Positions 1-8,129 of a DNA stretch of 64,000 nt are shown one piece after another. The position numbers and the translations under genes were made by a program. How positions within the stretch are numbered: the first letter of the stretch is position 1; each line of letters starts with the position of its first letter. The notes beneath the pieces are model-generated. The model saw nothing but the letters and a program-made list of their open reading frames with translations. It was not told the origin of the DNA and made no database searches. This DNA comes from Verrucomicrobiota bacterium (GTDB lineage: Bacteria; Verrucomicrobiota; Verrucomicrobiia; Opitutales; Opitutaceae): positions 1 to 64,000 of the forward strand of contig JAEWKR010000009.1 in NCBI GenBank assembly GCA_023457715.1, read 5' to 3'.

Positions 1-1932
1 CTGCCGCCGCGTGCGGTCCCGGCGCCGAACGCCCCGAAGGCGCCCGCGCTGCCGGTGAGCAGCCCGGCGCCGACGCCGAGCCTGCCGGCCACCGTGTCCA
101 ACGCGCCCTCGCCGACCGCGCCGGGTGACGTCAAGATTCTCCACCTCAAGCCGCCGATCGTCGTCCGCGATTTCGCCGTGGCGCTGGGGCTCAAGCCGTT
201 CAAGCTGATCTCCGAGCTCAACCAGCTCGTCGGCTTCGCGGCGATGAACTCCACCATCGAGGAGCCCGTGGCGCAAAAAGTCGCCGAGAAGTACGGGTTC
301 ATGCTCGAGATCAAGCACCGTGGCGACGCCGCGGCGCAGCAGGCGGCCAAGGAAAAGGTGAAGGAGAAGAAGCCCGACGAGGACGAGTCCAAGCATCTCG
401 TGGCCCGTCCGCCGGTGGTCTGCATTCTCGGCCACGTCGACCACGGCAAGACCTCCCTGCTGGATGCGATCCGCAAGGCGAACGTCGCCGCCGGCGAGGC
501 GGGCGGCATCACGCAGCACATCGGCGCCTACCAGATCGAGTTCAACAACCGGAAGATCACCTTCCTGGATACGCCCGGTCACGCGGCGTTCACCAAGATG
601 CGCGCCCGTGGCGCCAGCGTCACCGATGTCGCCATCCTCGTGGTGGCGGCGGACGACGGTTTCATGCCGCAGACCGATGAGGCGCTGAAGATCGCGCTGG
701 CCGAAAAGGAGCAGCATCCCGACCGTTTCGCGCTGCTCGTGGCCGTCAACAAGATGGACGTCAAGGGCGCCAACCTCGAGCAGGTGAAGGCGCAGATGCA
801 GCAGCGCGGGATCGCGCCCGAAGACTGGGGCGGGGAAACCGTCACGGTGCCGGTGTCGGCGATCAAGGGCCAGGGCATCAACGAACTGCTGGAGATGGTC
901 CTCCTGCAAGCGGATGTGCTGGAGCTGAAGGCCAATCCGAAGGCGGAGGCCAGCGGCATCGTCATTGAGTCCGAGATCGATTTCGGGCGCGGGCCCCTCG
1001 CCACCGTCATTGTGCAGCGCGGAACCCTGCGCGTCGGTGACGCGATCGTGTGCGGACCCAACTATGCGAAGGTGCGCGCGATCTTCGACGACAAGGGAGC
1101 CAACTTGAAGGAGGCGCCGCCGGCCATGCCGGTCCGCGTCATCGGCTGGAGTGGCACCCCGGACAGCGGCTCGACCTTCAAGGTCGTGAAGAACGCCCGC
1201 GAAGCCGAGAAGCTCGCCGAAGAGGAGCAACTGCGGCTCAAGAAGATGGCGACGACCGCGGCCGCCGCGCCGAAGGAAGTCTCCGTCGAGCAGCTGTTCG
1301 CCAACATTGCGGCCACGCAGCAGAAGACGCTCAAGGTCATCATCAAGACCGACGTGTTTGGTTCCTCCGAGGCCGTGCGCAACGTGCTCGAGGGCATCAA
1401 GAGCTCCAAGGTCTCGCTCGAGATCGTGGCGATCGAAGTGGGTCTGGTGACGAAGAACGACATCCTCATGGCGAGCGCCGCGGGTGCCGTCGTCATCGGC
1501 TTCCACACCCGGCTCGAGAACGGCGTGACGCCGCTCGCGAAGCATCACGGTGTCCGCATCGAGACCTACGAGATCATCTACGAACTGGGCGACAAGGTCC
1601 GCGAGATGATGGCCGACCTGCTCGATCCCGACACCAAGGAGATCAAGACCGGCGCCGCCGAAGTGCGTCAGGTGTTCCCGCTGGCCAAGGGCTTTGTCGC
1701 CGGCTGTCTGGTCACCGAGGGCAAGATCATCCGCAACGCCGCCGCGCGCCTGCGCCGCGGTCGCGAGATCGTGTACGAGGGCAAGATCAACACGCTCAAG
1801 CGTTTCAAGGACGACGCGAACGAGGTTCGCGCCGGTCTGGAGTGCGGCATGAAGCTCGACGATTTCAACGGTTACCAGCCGGGCGACGTCATCGAGTCCT
1901 TCGAGATCCAGAAGGTCCGGGCCTCGCTCTGA
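1..1932 (+). CDS. infB: Translation initiation factor IF-2 (5' end outside window)
   Basis: IF-2 is the GTPase that places initiator fMet-tRNA on the 30S subunit and promotes 50S joining. The frame is open from base 1, so the gene begins upstream; 643 residues are visible. The first residues are a Pro/Ala-rich linker, followed by an IF2_N-like segment and the G domain: GHVDHGKT (G1, 430-453), DTPGH (G3, 568-582), NKMD (G4, 748-759) and SAIKGQG (G5). Domain II and the C-terminal fMet-tRNA-binding barrel follow to the stop. The GTG at 55 is an internal codon, not a credible start, since full-length IF-2 has a longer N terminus. It heads a cluster with rbfA, nrnA, truB and ribF, an arrangement common in bacteria. 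Confidence 0.98.
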   Translation: MPPRAVPAPNAPKAPALPVSSPAPTPSLPATVSNAPSPTAPGDVKILHLKPPIVVRDFAVALGLKPFKLISELNQLVGFAAMNSTIEEPVAQKVAEKYGFMLEIKHRGDAAAQQAAKEKVKEKKPDEDESKHLVARPPVVCILGHVDHGKTSLLDAIRKANVAAGEAGGITQHIGAYQIEFNNRKITFLDTPGHAAFTKMRARGASVTDVAILVVAADDGFMPQTDEALKIALAEKEQHPDRFALLVAVNKMDVKGANLEQVKAQMQQRGIAPEDWGGETVTVPVSAIKGQGINELLEMVLLQADVLELKANPKAEASGIVIESEIDFGRGPLATVIVQRGTLRVGDAIVCGPNYAKVRAIFDDKGANLKEAPPAMPVRVIGWSGTPDSGSTFKVVKNAREAEKLAEEEQLRLKKMATTAAAAPKEVSVEQLFANIAATQQKTLKVIIKTDVFGSSEAVRNVLEGIKSSKVSLEIVAIEVGLVTKNDILMASAAGAVVIGFHTRLENGVTPLAKHHGVRIETYEIIYELGDKVREMMADLLDPDTKEIKTGAAEVRQVFPLAKGFVAGCLVTEGKIIRNAAARLRRGREIVYEGKINTLKRFKDDANEVRAGLECGMKLDDFNGYQPGDVIESFEIQKVRASL

Positions 1933-2023
1933 TCATTTATGATTTATGATTGATGATTGATGATTTGCGACCCGCGGTCGCCGGCCGGATCAATCATAAA
2001 TCATAAATCGTAAATCATAAATT
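1933..2023. repeat. Heptad-word inverted repeat, GATTTAT family, copy 1
   Basis: Directly after the infB stop the left arm reads as 7-bp words (GATTTAT, GATTTAT, GATTGAT, GATTGAT). A GC-rich spacer of about 25 bp follows, and then the right arm carries the complementary words (AATCATA, AATCATA, AATCGTA, AATCATA). The two arms can pair into a long imperfect hairpin. It is sharply AT-rich against GC-rich neighbours. Related arms lie at 16961-17052 and 61067-61148. It fills the infB-rbfA gap, and no gene is seen in it. Confidence 0.9.
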
Positions 2024-2031
2024 CATCCGCC

Positions 2032-2406
2032 ATGTCCAACCGCACGGTCCGCGTCAATGAACTCGTCCAGCGCGAGCTGAGCGATATCCTGCGCAAGCGG
2101 TACCAGTCCGAGGCGGTCGCGATGACCATCACGGAGGTGCGGGTTGCGCCTGATCTGCGGGATGCGCGCGTCTTCGTCGGCGTCGTGGGGTCGGAGGAGT
2201 TTGCGGCGGAGCGGCTCGCCTGGATCCGGCAGAAGGCGCCGGAGATCCGCGAGGAACTTGCGCGCCGCATTGTCCTGAAATACCTCCCGAAATTCGAATA
2301 CGCGCTGGATCGCACCGCCGCCCGAGGCGCGCGCATCCTGCAGGTCCTCGATGAGATCGAGCACCCCCGTCCCAGGGCGGAGGCGGATGACGAACCCGCT
2401 CCGTGA
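2032..2406 (+). CDS. rbfA: Ribosome-binding factor A
   Basis: RbfA binds the immature 30S subunit near the 5' helix of 16S rRNA and is needed for late maturation and cold growth. The 124-residue length and the KH-like pattern fit the family: an N-terminal helix with NELVQRELSDIL, a middle strand with RVAPDLRDARVFV, then a helix and LKYLPKFEYALD near the C terminus. ATG 2032 follows the repeat after infB. The stop overlaps the next start by 4 bp (GTGA), which indicates translational coupling with nrnA. Confidence 0.95.
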   Translation: MSNRTVRVNELVQRELSDILRKRYQSEAVAMTITEVRVAPDLRDARVFVGVVGSEEFAAERLAWIRQKAPEIREELARRIVLKYLPKFEYALDRTAARGARILQVLDEIEHPRPRAEADDEPAP

Positions 2407-3425
2407 CGATGGAGAGGTTTTATCCATCGCTCGCGGCTGACTTTGGCCGGATGCTGGACGCCGTGGTGGGGCAGCGGGTGGCCATTCTCGGCCATGCCCG
2501 GCCCGATGGCGACTGCATTGGCGCGCAGGTTGCGCTCGCCCGCGTGCTCGCGACGCGCGGCGTGGACGTGATCTGCGTGAATCCCGATCCGATTCCCCGC
2601 CGGCTGCAGTTTCTTGTCGAGGGCATGCGGTTTTTCCGCACCGACGAGGTCCTGAACGATGGCCAGGACCGCCAGTCGATTTTCGTGGATTGTGCCGACC
2701 ATGCGCGCGCGGGAGACCGCTTGAAGGGGCGGTATCCGTCGCCGCTGGCCGTGATCGATCACCATCTCTCCAACGTGGGTTATGCCCGCTTCAATCTGGT
2801 CGACAGCGCGTCGGCGGCGACCTGCGAGATGCTGGCGGGCCTCTTCTTCGATCACGACCTTCCCGTCGATGGCCAGACCGCGCAGGCGTTGTACACGGGA
2901 ATCATGACCGACACCGGCCAGTTCCGCTTCGCGTCCACCTCCCGGCGCTGCTTCCTGCTGGCGGGCGAACTCGTGGCGCGGGGCGCCTCGCCGACGGAGG
3001 CAGGCTACGAGCTCTACGAGCGTGAGTCCGAGGGCAAGCTCCGCCTGTTGCAGCGGTTTCTCGCCTCGCTGAAGATCGAGTGCGGGGGGCGCGTCTGCAT
3101 CGGCGTGCTGCCGTCCGGAATCTTCGCGGAAACCGGCTCGACCACCGAGGACACCGAGGGCCTCGTGGACTACGCCCGGAGTATCGACGGCGTGGATATC
3201 GGGGCGCTGATCGAGGAGCGGCCCGATGGCTCGGTCAAGGCGAGCCTGCGGGCGAAGGACCCGGCCTATCGGCTGGATGCCGTCGCCGCCCGGTTCAATG
3301 GCGGTGGCCACGCCTGCGCCGCCGGCCTCAACCTGAAGACCGGCACGGAGAACTTCTACCAGCGCCTCGTTGCCGCGTTTGCCGAACGACTGGCTGCGGT
3401 GGATGCGGCGGCGAAGGCCGGCTGA
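2403..3425 (+). CDS. nrnA: DHH/DHHA1 phosphoesterase, NrnA-type oligoribonuclease/pAp phosphatase
   Basis: NrnA proteins hydrolyse 2-5 nt RNA fragments to mononucleotides and often also dephosphorylate pAp. The 340-residue protein has the DHH-domain metal motifs: HARPDGD at about residues 31-37, FVDCAD at about 94-99, and VIDHH at about 117-121. The C-terminal DHHA1 signature FNGGGHACAAG lies near residue 300. The start is GTG 2403 overlapping the rbfA stop, with an in-frame ATG at 2409 as alternative. The position after rbfA and before truB is the usual infB-cluster location. A cyclic-dinucleotide phosphodiesterase activity cannot be excluded from sequence. Confidence 0.93.
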   Translation: MTMERFYPSLAADFGRMLDAVVGQRVAILGHARPDGDCIGAQVALARVLATRGVDVICVNPDPIPRRLQFLVEGMRFFRTDEVLNDGQDRQSIFVDCADHARAGDRLKGRYPSPLAVIDHHLSNVGYARFNLVDSASAATCEMLAGLFFDHDLPVDGQTAQALYTGIMTDTGQFRFASTSRRCFLLAGELVARGASPTEAGYELYERESEGKLRLLQRFLASLKIECGGRVCIGVLPSGIFAETGSTTEDTEGLVDYARSIDGVDIGALIEERPDGSVKASLRAKDPAYRLDAVAARFNGGGHACAAGLNLKTGTENFYQRLVAAFAERLAAVDAAAKAG

Positions 3426-3739
3426 AGCGCCGTCCTCCTTCAGCCGCGGCAGTCGGAGAGGAGGACCGGCTTCAGCCCGCCACGCTTGCTCCGTCGCGCG
3501 CGAACCGCCACTCTCACTTTAACCGGAACTATGCAGACGGATTAACCACGAATGCACACGAATGAACACGAATAGGAGAGGAAACTCGAATGCAGCCCGT
3601 CCGTAGTCCCGCTCACTGTTTTGTGCCTGCGCGGAAGTGATGATTTTCCCAGGTCTTCATTTGTGTCGATTCGTGTCCATTCGTGGTTAACTGAATCGTT
3701 CCGGTTTAACTCTCACTTTCACTTTCCCTCTCCCTTTCC
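3426..3739. repeat. Gene-free stretch with 10-bp-period inverted arms (CACGAATG words)
   Basis: No credible gene was found between nrnA and truB. The left arm near 3541-3573 repeats a 10-bp word around CACGAATG (three units). The right arm near 3659-3691 carries the complement (ATTCGTGTCC-type words), and the outer ends TTAACCACGAATG and CATTCGTGGTTAA pair exactly. The spacer between the arms is about 85 bp. A pyrimidine run with TCACTT and TCCCTC words (3709-3738) abuts the truB start and resembles the arm word at 44716-44850. Sequence 3440-3490 contains small GC-rich hairpins. Confidence 0.85.
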
Positions 3740-4465
3740 GTGCTCGTACCGGCCAAAGAACTCGAAGGCATCCTCTTGATCGACAAACCGCGCGACCACA
3801 CGTCGCACGATGTGGTGGCGCGGCTGCGCGGCATCCTGAAGATGAAGCGGGTGGGACACGCGGGGACCCTCGATCCGATGGCGACCGGGCTGCTCATCGT
3901 CCTGCTCGGGAAGGCGACGAAGGTGTCCCAGTACCTCATCAGCCTCGACAAGGAGTACGAGGGCACCGTCGAGCTGGGCAAGGTGACCGACACCCAGGAT
4001 GCGGATGGTGAAATGATGGAGACGCGCCCGGTGCCGCCACTCACCGCCGAGCAGATCCAGGGTGCGCTGAATGGCTTCCTGGGTGATCAGTACCAGACTC
4101 CGCCGATGTACTCGGCCATCAAGATCGATGGTGTTCCGCTCTACAAATCCGCCCGCAAGGGCGAGGAGGTCGAGCGGGAGCCGCGGTTCATTCGGGTGAT
4201 GAGCTGGGAGATGACGCGGTTCGGCGTCCCGCAGTTTGATTTTCGGCTGCGGTGCACCAAAGGCACCTATGTCCGGACGCTCGCCCATGACCTGGGACAG
4301 CGGCTCGGTTGCGGTGCTCATCTCGCCGCCCTGCGCCGCACGGCGACCGCAAATTTCCACGTGTCGCAGGCGCTCACGCTCGAGCAGCTGCAGACCATGT
4401 CATCGCCCGAAATCCAGGCGAAGCTGATCGCGGCCCGCGATGCGGTGCCGACGTTCGTCCTCTGA
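3740..4465 (+). CDS. truB: tRNA pseudouridine(55) synthase
   Basis: TruB makes pseudouridine 55 in the T loop of tRNAs. The 241-residue protein has the family motif GHAGTLDPMATG with the catalytic Asp at about residue 45. It also has the N-terminal GILLIDKP, the central YQTPPMYSAIKIDGVPLY and the KGTYVRTLAHDLG motif. The GTG at 3740 is the only start that keeps the N-terminal motif complete; no Shine-Dalgarno sequence is visible because a pyrimidine repeat lies directly upstream. ribF begins 8 bp after the stop, so the two are probably co-transcribed. Confidence 0.96.
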   Translation: MLVPAKELEGILLIDKPRDHTSHDVVARLRGILKMKRVGHAGTLDPMATGLLIVLLGKATKVSQYLISLDKEYEGTVELGKVTDTQDADGEMMETRPVPPLTAEQIQGALNGFLGDQYQTPPMYSAIKIDGVPLYKSARKGEEVEREPRFIRVMSWEMTRFGVPQFDFRLRCTKGTYVRTLAHDLGQRLGCGAHLAALRRTATANFHVSQALTLEQLQTMSSPEIQAKLIAARDAVPTFVL

Positions 4466-4473
4466 TCCCGGCC

Positions 4474-5409
4474 ATGGCCGCCGCGACGTTTTCCGGCCTG
4501 GCGTCCGCGCACCTGCCTCCCGGGCCGGTTCACCTCGCCATCGGGATGTTCGATGGCGTGCACCAGGGGCACCGCGCCGTGATCGAACCTGCGGTGCTGG
4601 CCGCGGGCGCGTCGCGGGGCACACCCGCGGTGCTGACGTTCTGGCCGCACCCCAGCACGCTCTTCCGTCCGGACAATCCGACGCGGCTGATCCTGCCGCC
4701 CGGAATCAAGGCGGACCTGTTGTCCGAGCTCGGCATTCGGGTCGTGATTTCCGAACCGTTCACACGGGAACTCGCCGCACTTCCCGCGGACGATTTTCTG
4801 CCGTGGCTGAAGCGTCAGGTGCCCGCACTGGCTGCCGTCTATGTCGGAGAGAATTTCCGCTTCGGCCAGAGGCGCGCCGGTGACGTCGCGTTGCTGGAAC
4901 GCGTCGGCGCCGCGATGGGGCTGGCGGTCGTAAGCGCGCCGCGGGTGTCGGCCGGGGGGGAGCTGGTCAGCAGCACGCGGATCCGCGCGCATCTCGCGGC
5001 GGGGGAGATCGAAGCGGCGAATGCCCTGCTGGGGTACTCGTATTTTTCGGCGGGACCGGCGCAAACCGGCAAACGGCTCGGCCGCACGATCGGGTTTCCC
5101 ACCCTGAATCAGCACTGGTCGCCGGACCTCCGCCCGGCCCTGGGGGTGTACGGGGTGCGGGTGCGCGGGACGAAGGCGCCGACGGCCTTGGCCGGGGTCG
5201 CCAACTACGGTCTGCGTCCCACCGTCGAAAACGCGACGGAGCCCAAATTGGAGATCCACGTGCTGGGCGCGTGTCCCTATGACGCCGGCGACGAACTGAA
5301 GGTCGAGTGGCTGAAGTTCCTCCGGCCAGAGCGGAAATTCGCCAGCCTCGAGGCGCTGCGCGCGCAGATCGCCGCGGATCGCGCGGCGGCGGAGCGTTTC
5401 TTCGGGTAG
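4474..5409 (+). CDS. ribF: Bifunctional riboflavin kinase/FAD synthetase
   Basis: RibF phosphorylates riboflavin to FMN and adenylylates FMN to FAD. ATG 4474 gives 311 residues, the normal family length; the frame is open further upstream but would overlap truB. The N-terminal nucleotidyltransferase domain has GMFDGVHQGHR (HxGH-type site, about residues 24-34), GENFRFGQRRAGD and SSTRIR. The C-terminal kinase domain has KRLGRTIGFPT and GVANYGLRPT. It is downstream of truB, as in many bacteria. Confidence 0.95.
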   Translation: MAAATFSGLASAHLPPGPVHLAIGMFDGVHQGHRAVIEPAVLAAGASRGTPAVLTFWPHPSTLFRPDNPTRLILPPGIKADLLSELGIRVVISEPFTRELAALPADDFLPWLKRQVPALAAVYVGENFRFGQRRAGDVALLERVGAAMGLAVVSAPRVSAGGELVSSTRIRAHLAAGEIEAANALLGYSYFSAGPAQTGKRLGRTIGFPTLNQHWSPDLRPALGVYGVRVRGTKAPTALAGVANYGLRPTVENATEPKLEIHVLGACPYDAGDELKVEWLKFLRPERKFASLEALRAQIAADRAAAERFFG

Positions 5410-5500
5410 GTGGCGGCAGGTCTCCCGGGCGGACGACGGATTGATCCGCGTTGCTTCACATCGGTCCGGGCGCACGCTCGCGTCACCCCTCCTCAAGATC

Positions 5501-7594
5501 ATGACGCGCTTTGCTGTCCTTCTGGCCGCCGTGCTGGTATCCGTCTCCGGTCGTGCTTTGGCGACGACCCCGCCCGTGCACCGGGCCGAACTGCCGTTTC
5601 GGCAGGTGCACCTGGATTTTCATACCAGCGGGAAGATTCCCGATGTGGGCGTCGATTTCGATCGCGCCCGTTTCCAGGCGGCGCTCAAGGCGGCCCGCGT
5701 GAATTCGGTCACGCTGTTCGCCAAGGATCACCACGGATACAGTTACCATCCCACCAAGGTCGGGCGGATGCATCCGCACCTGAAACGCAATCTGCTCGCC
5801 GAGCAGATCGCCGCCTGTCGTGAGATCGGCGTGCGGTGCCCGATCTATGTGTCGACGGGCCTCGACGAGCTCATGGCCATGGAGCATCCGGAGTGGGTGG
5901 TTAAGAACCGGGACGGCTCCACCTACCGACCGCTCGAGGTGGGCTGGTTCAAACTCATGCGGTTCAACTCGCCGTACCTGGATTATGTGTGCGCCCAGAT
6001 CGAGGAGTTGAACGAGCTGTTTCCGGACAATGACGGCTTCTTTCTCGATATCGTGTCACCGCGGATGGACTACAGCGAAGGGGCGCTGCAGGAGATGCAG
6101 GCGCTCAAGCTCGACCCCGAGAAGCTGCCGGATGTGGAACGGTACGGCGACCTGGTGCTCCAACGCTACCTGGAACGGAGCACCGCTGCGGCGCGCAGCC
6201 GGAATCCCCACAACGGGGTCTTCCACAATTCCGGCAACCTCTCGATCGGTGCCCGCGAGATGCTCGCGTACAACAGTCACCTGGAACTGGAGTCGCTGCC
6301 GACGGGCGGGTGGGGATGGGATCACTTTCCCCTCACGGGGCGCTACGCCCAGACCACCGGCTTCGATCTTCTCGGGATGACCGGGAAATTTCACACGATG
6401 TGGGGCGAATTCGACGGCTTCAAACGCGCCGCCTCGCTGCGCTACGAATGCGCGACCATGCTGGCGCTCGGGGCCAAATGCTCCATCGGCGATCAGCTGC
6501 ATCCTTCCGGGGCCATGAACGAGGACACCTATGCCCTCATCGGGGCGGCCTATGCCGAGGTGGAGCGAAAGGAGCCCTGGTGCACCGGGGCGCGCCCGCT
6601 GGCCCGGATCGCGCTGGTCAGCTCGGCCCGCCAGCAGCATCGCATCCGTGGCAACGAAGACACCCCCCACGACGACGAAGGAATCGCCCGGATGCTGCTC
6701 GAATTGCACCTGCCGTTCCAGGTGCTCGACGCGCGCACGCCGTGGACGGGGTACGACGTCATCGTCCTCGGGGACAAAGTGTGGCTGACGCCGGAGTTGC
6801 TGGCGGAGGCGCGGGCCCATCTAGGGCGCGGCGGGCGCCTCATCGCCGCGGGGCAGAGCCTCCTGAACCCCGAGCAGAATGCCTTCGCCCTCGACCCCGG
6901 CGCCCGGCTGGTCGGACGCGGTGAACTCGATCCGGATTACCTCGTCGCCGCGCCGCTCGCGGGTGACGTGCCCGTCCGCAGCCCGGTTGTCATTCATGGG
7001 AAGGCCTGGAACGCTGAACCCACGGAGGGAACGGCGCTGCTGGCCAGCCGCGCGGATTCGTACTTCAACCGTACCTGGCGGCATTTCAGCAGCCACCAGC
7101 ATGCGCCGGACGCCGGCGCCTCGCCGTACCCTGGTGCGATTCTGAACCGCGACCGCACCATCGTGTGGTTTGCGCACGATCTGTTCACCCGGTACCGCGC
7201 GTATGGTCAGCCCTTGTACCGCGACTTTTTCCGCGCCGCCCTGAAGCAGGTGTTCCCGCAGGGCCTGCCGATGGAGACCAGCCTGCCCGTGGCCGGCCGA
7301 ACCTCGCTGATGGAGCAGGAGAGGGAGGGTCGCTTCGTGGTCCATCTGCTTTACGCGACGCCCACCGCGGTCGGCGCGCCCAGCCCGGCCACCCGGAATC
7401 AAGCGATCCAGATCGTCGAGGACTTCGTGCCGCTGCACCAGGTGAAGTGCCGCGTGCAACTCCCGAAGGCGGTCAAGGCTGCGCGTTTGGTGCCGGGCGG
7501 CGAGACGATCGCTTTCACCCAGCACCCCGGAGCGGTTGAGTTCGTCGTTCCGAGGGTCGAGTGCCACCAGATGGTGGAGCTGAGCTACCGCTGA
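5501..7594 (+). CDS. Secreted glycoside-hydrolase-like protein (GHL6-type barrel plus trimerisation-like domain)
   Basis: ATG 5501 is chosen because it begins a clear signal peptide (MTRFAVLLAAVLVSVSGRALA); the 697-residue product is predicted to be exported. Residues 30-400 resemble the hypothetical glycosyl hydrolase 6 family, a TIM-barrel group related to GH42/alpha-amylase-like enzymes: VHLDFHTSG, VTLFAKDHHGYSYHP, and DGFFLDIVSP with a candidate acid Asp. The later part, with a RIRGNEDTPHDDEG segment and a Rossmann-like stretch, resembles the beta-galactosidase trimerisation domain. The substrate is unknown. The gene stands alone, so no sugar pathway can be assigned. Confidence 0.75.
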   Translation: MTRFAVLLAAVLVSVSGRALATTPPVHRAELPFRQVHLDFHTSGKIPDVGVDFDRARFQAALKAARVNSVTLFAKDHHGYSYHPTKVGRMHPHLKRNLLAEQIAACREIGVRCPIYVSTGLDELMAMEHPEWVVKNRDGSTYRPLEVGWFKLMRFNSPYLDYVCAQIEELNELFPDNDGFFLDIVSPRMDYSEGALQEMQALKLDPEKLPDVERYGDLVLQRYLERSTAAARSRNPHNGVFHNSGNLSIGAREMLAYNSHLELESLPTGGWGWDHFPLTGRYAQTTGFDLLGMTGKFHTMWGEFDGFKRAASLRYECATMLALGAKCSIGDQLHPSGAMNEDTYALIGAAYAEVERKEPWCTGARPLARIALVSSARQQHRIRGNEDTPHDDEGIARMLLELHLPFQVLDARTPWTGYDVIVLGDKVWLTPELLAEARAHLGRGGRLIAAGQSLLNPEQNAFALDPGARLVGRGELDPDYLVAAPLAGDVPVRSPVVIHGKAWNAEPTEGTALLASRADSYFNRTWRHFSSHQHAPDAGASPYPGAILNRDRTIVWFAHDLFTRYRAYGQPLYRDFFRAALKQVFPQGLPMETSLPVAGRTSLMEQEREGRFVVHLLYATPTAVGAPSPATRNQAIQIVEDFVPLHQVKCRVQLPKAVKAARLVPGGETIAFTQHPGAVEFVVPRVECHQMVELSYR

Positions 7595-7616
7595 TGGTGG
7601 GCCGATCCCGTTTGAG

Positions 7617-7650
7617 CAGGTATTCCCGCGTTTACGCGGAATGCGTGGCG
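7617..7650. repeat. Short hairpin repeat CCCGC-GTTTAC-GCGG, copy 1
   Basis: TTCCCGCGTTTACGCGGAATGC forms a compact stem (CCGCG/CGCGG) with a small loop. It lies about 25 bp after the stop of the preceding gene. A near-identical element at 11551-11573 has CCCGCCTTTAGGCGGAATGC, also just after a stop. The stem bases co-vary while the flank GGAATGC is conserved, which suggests a dispersed structured repeat. Confidence 0.6.
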
Positions 7651-7663
7651 TGGGATCTGAAAC

Positions 7664-7691
7664 GAAAAAGCCGCTCTCAATGAGCGGCTTA
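7664..7691 (-). terminator. Rho-independent terminator of tRNA-Val
   Basis: On the minus strand the sequence reads AAGCCGCTC, a 5-nt loop, GAGCGGCTT and a run of T. This is a perfect 9-bp stem ending in a U-tract, placed about 10 bp beyond the 3' end of the tRNA gene. Confidence 0.9.
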
Positions 7692-7699
7692 CGGCGGGA

Positions 7700-7776
7700 T
7701 GGTGGACCCTACTGGACTCGAACCAGTGACCTTTTCCATGTCAAGGAAACGCTCTAACCAACTGAGCTAAGGGTCC
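7700..7776 (-). tRNA. tRNA-Val (anticodon GAC)
   Basis: The minus strand folds as a canonical tRNA: acceptor GGACCCT/AGGGTCC, D arm GCTC...GAGC, anticodon stem TTTCC/GGAAA with loop TTGACAT (anticodon GAC), and T arm ACTGG-TTCGAGT-CCAGT. The 3' CCA is encoded in the DNA (7700-7702). GAC reads the valine codons GUC and GUU. The mature length is 77 nt including CCA. A strong terminator follows at 7664-7691. Confidence 0.97.
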
Positions 7777-8129
7777 GGAAAAGTTGAGTCGCGAACTAAG
7801 CACGACGCGCCGGGGGCTCCGCAAGAAAAAAGATGTGGGGAGTGAGTCGGCGTTGAGAGGGGTCGCGCTGGGGTGCGGGCGAGCCGCCCGCGGTCCAGGG
7901 AGCGCGGAGACGGGCGAGGGGTGGGGCATGGTGCGGGCGGGCCGCCCGCGGTCCACGGAGTGCGGAGACGGGCGAGGGGTGGGGCATGGTGCGGGCGAGC
8001 CGCCCGCGGTCCAGGGAGTGCGCGAGTTTATGGACCGCGGGCGGCCCGCCCGCACCGGCCGGCGTTTTCGCGTTTTTCGTGGCCCACTCTTGATCCGGTC
8101 CGCGCGATTCGCTGACCTCGTTGCACACC
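7777..8129. repeat. Gene-free stretch with a 58-bp tandem array of the GC-palindrome repeat
   Basis: The motif GTGCGGGCGNGCCGCCCGCG begins at 7873, 7931 and 7989, so the unit is exactly 58 bp and is present about 2.7 times. Each unit is palindromic core + GGTCCA + GGGAGTGCGGAGACGGGCGAGG + GGTGGGGCAT. An inverted copy of the core (TGGACCGCGGGCGGCCCGCCCGC, 8033 onward) closes the array. The same core occurs at 11715-11760 and 19018-19165. No gene is seen here; the rest is the spacer between tRNA-Val and recN. Confidence 0.9.

Noticed and set aside
7871..8064. CRISPR array from the 58-bp periodic repeat
   Set aside because: The whole 58-bp unit is repeated including the part that would be spacer, so it is a plain tandem repeat.
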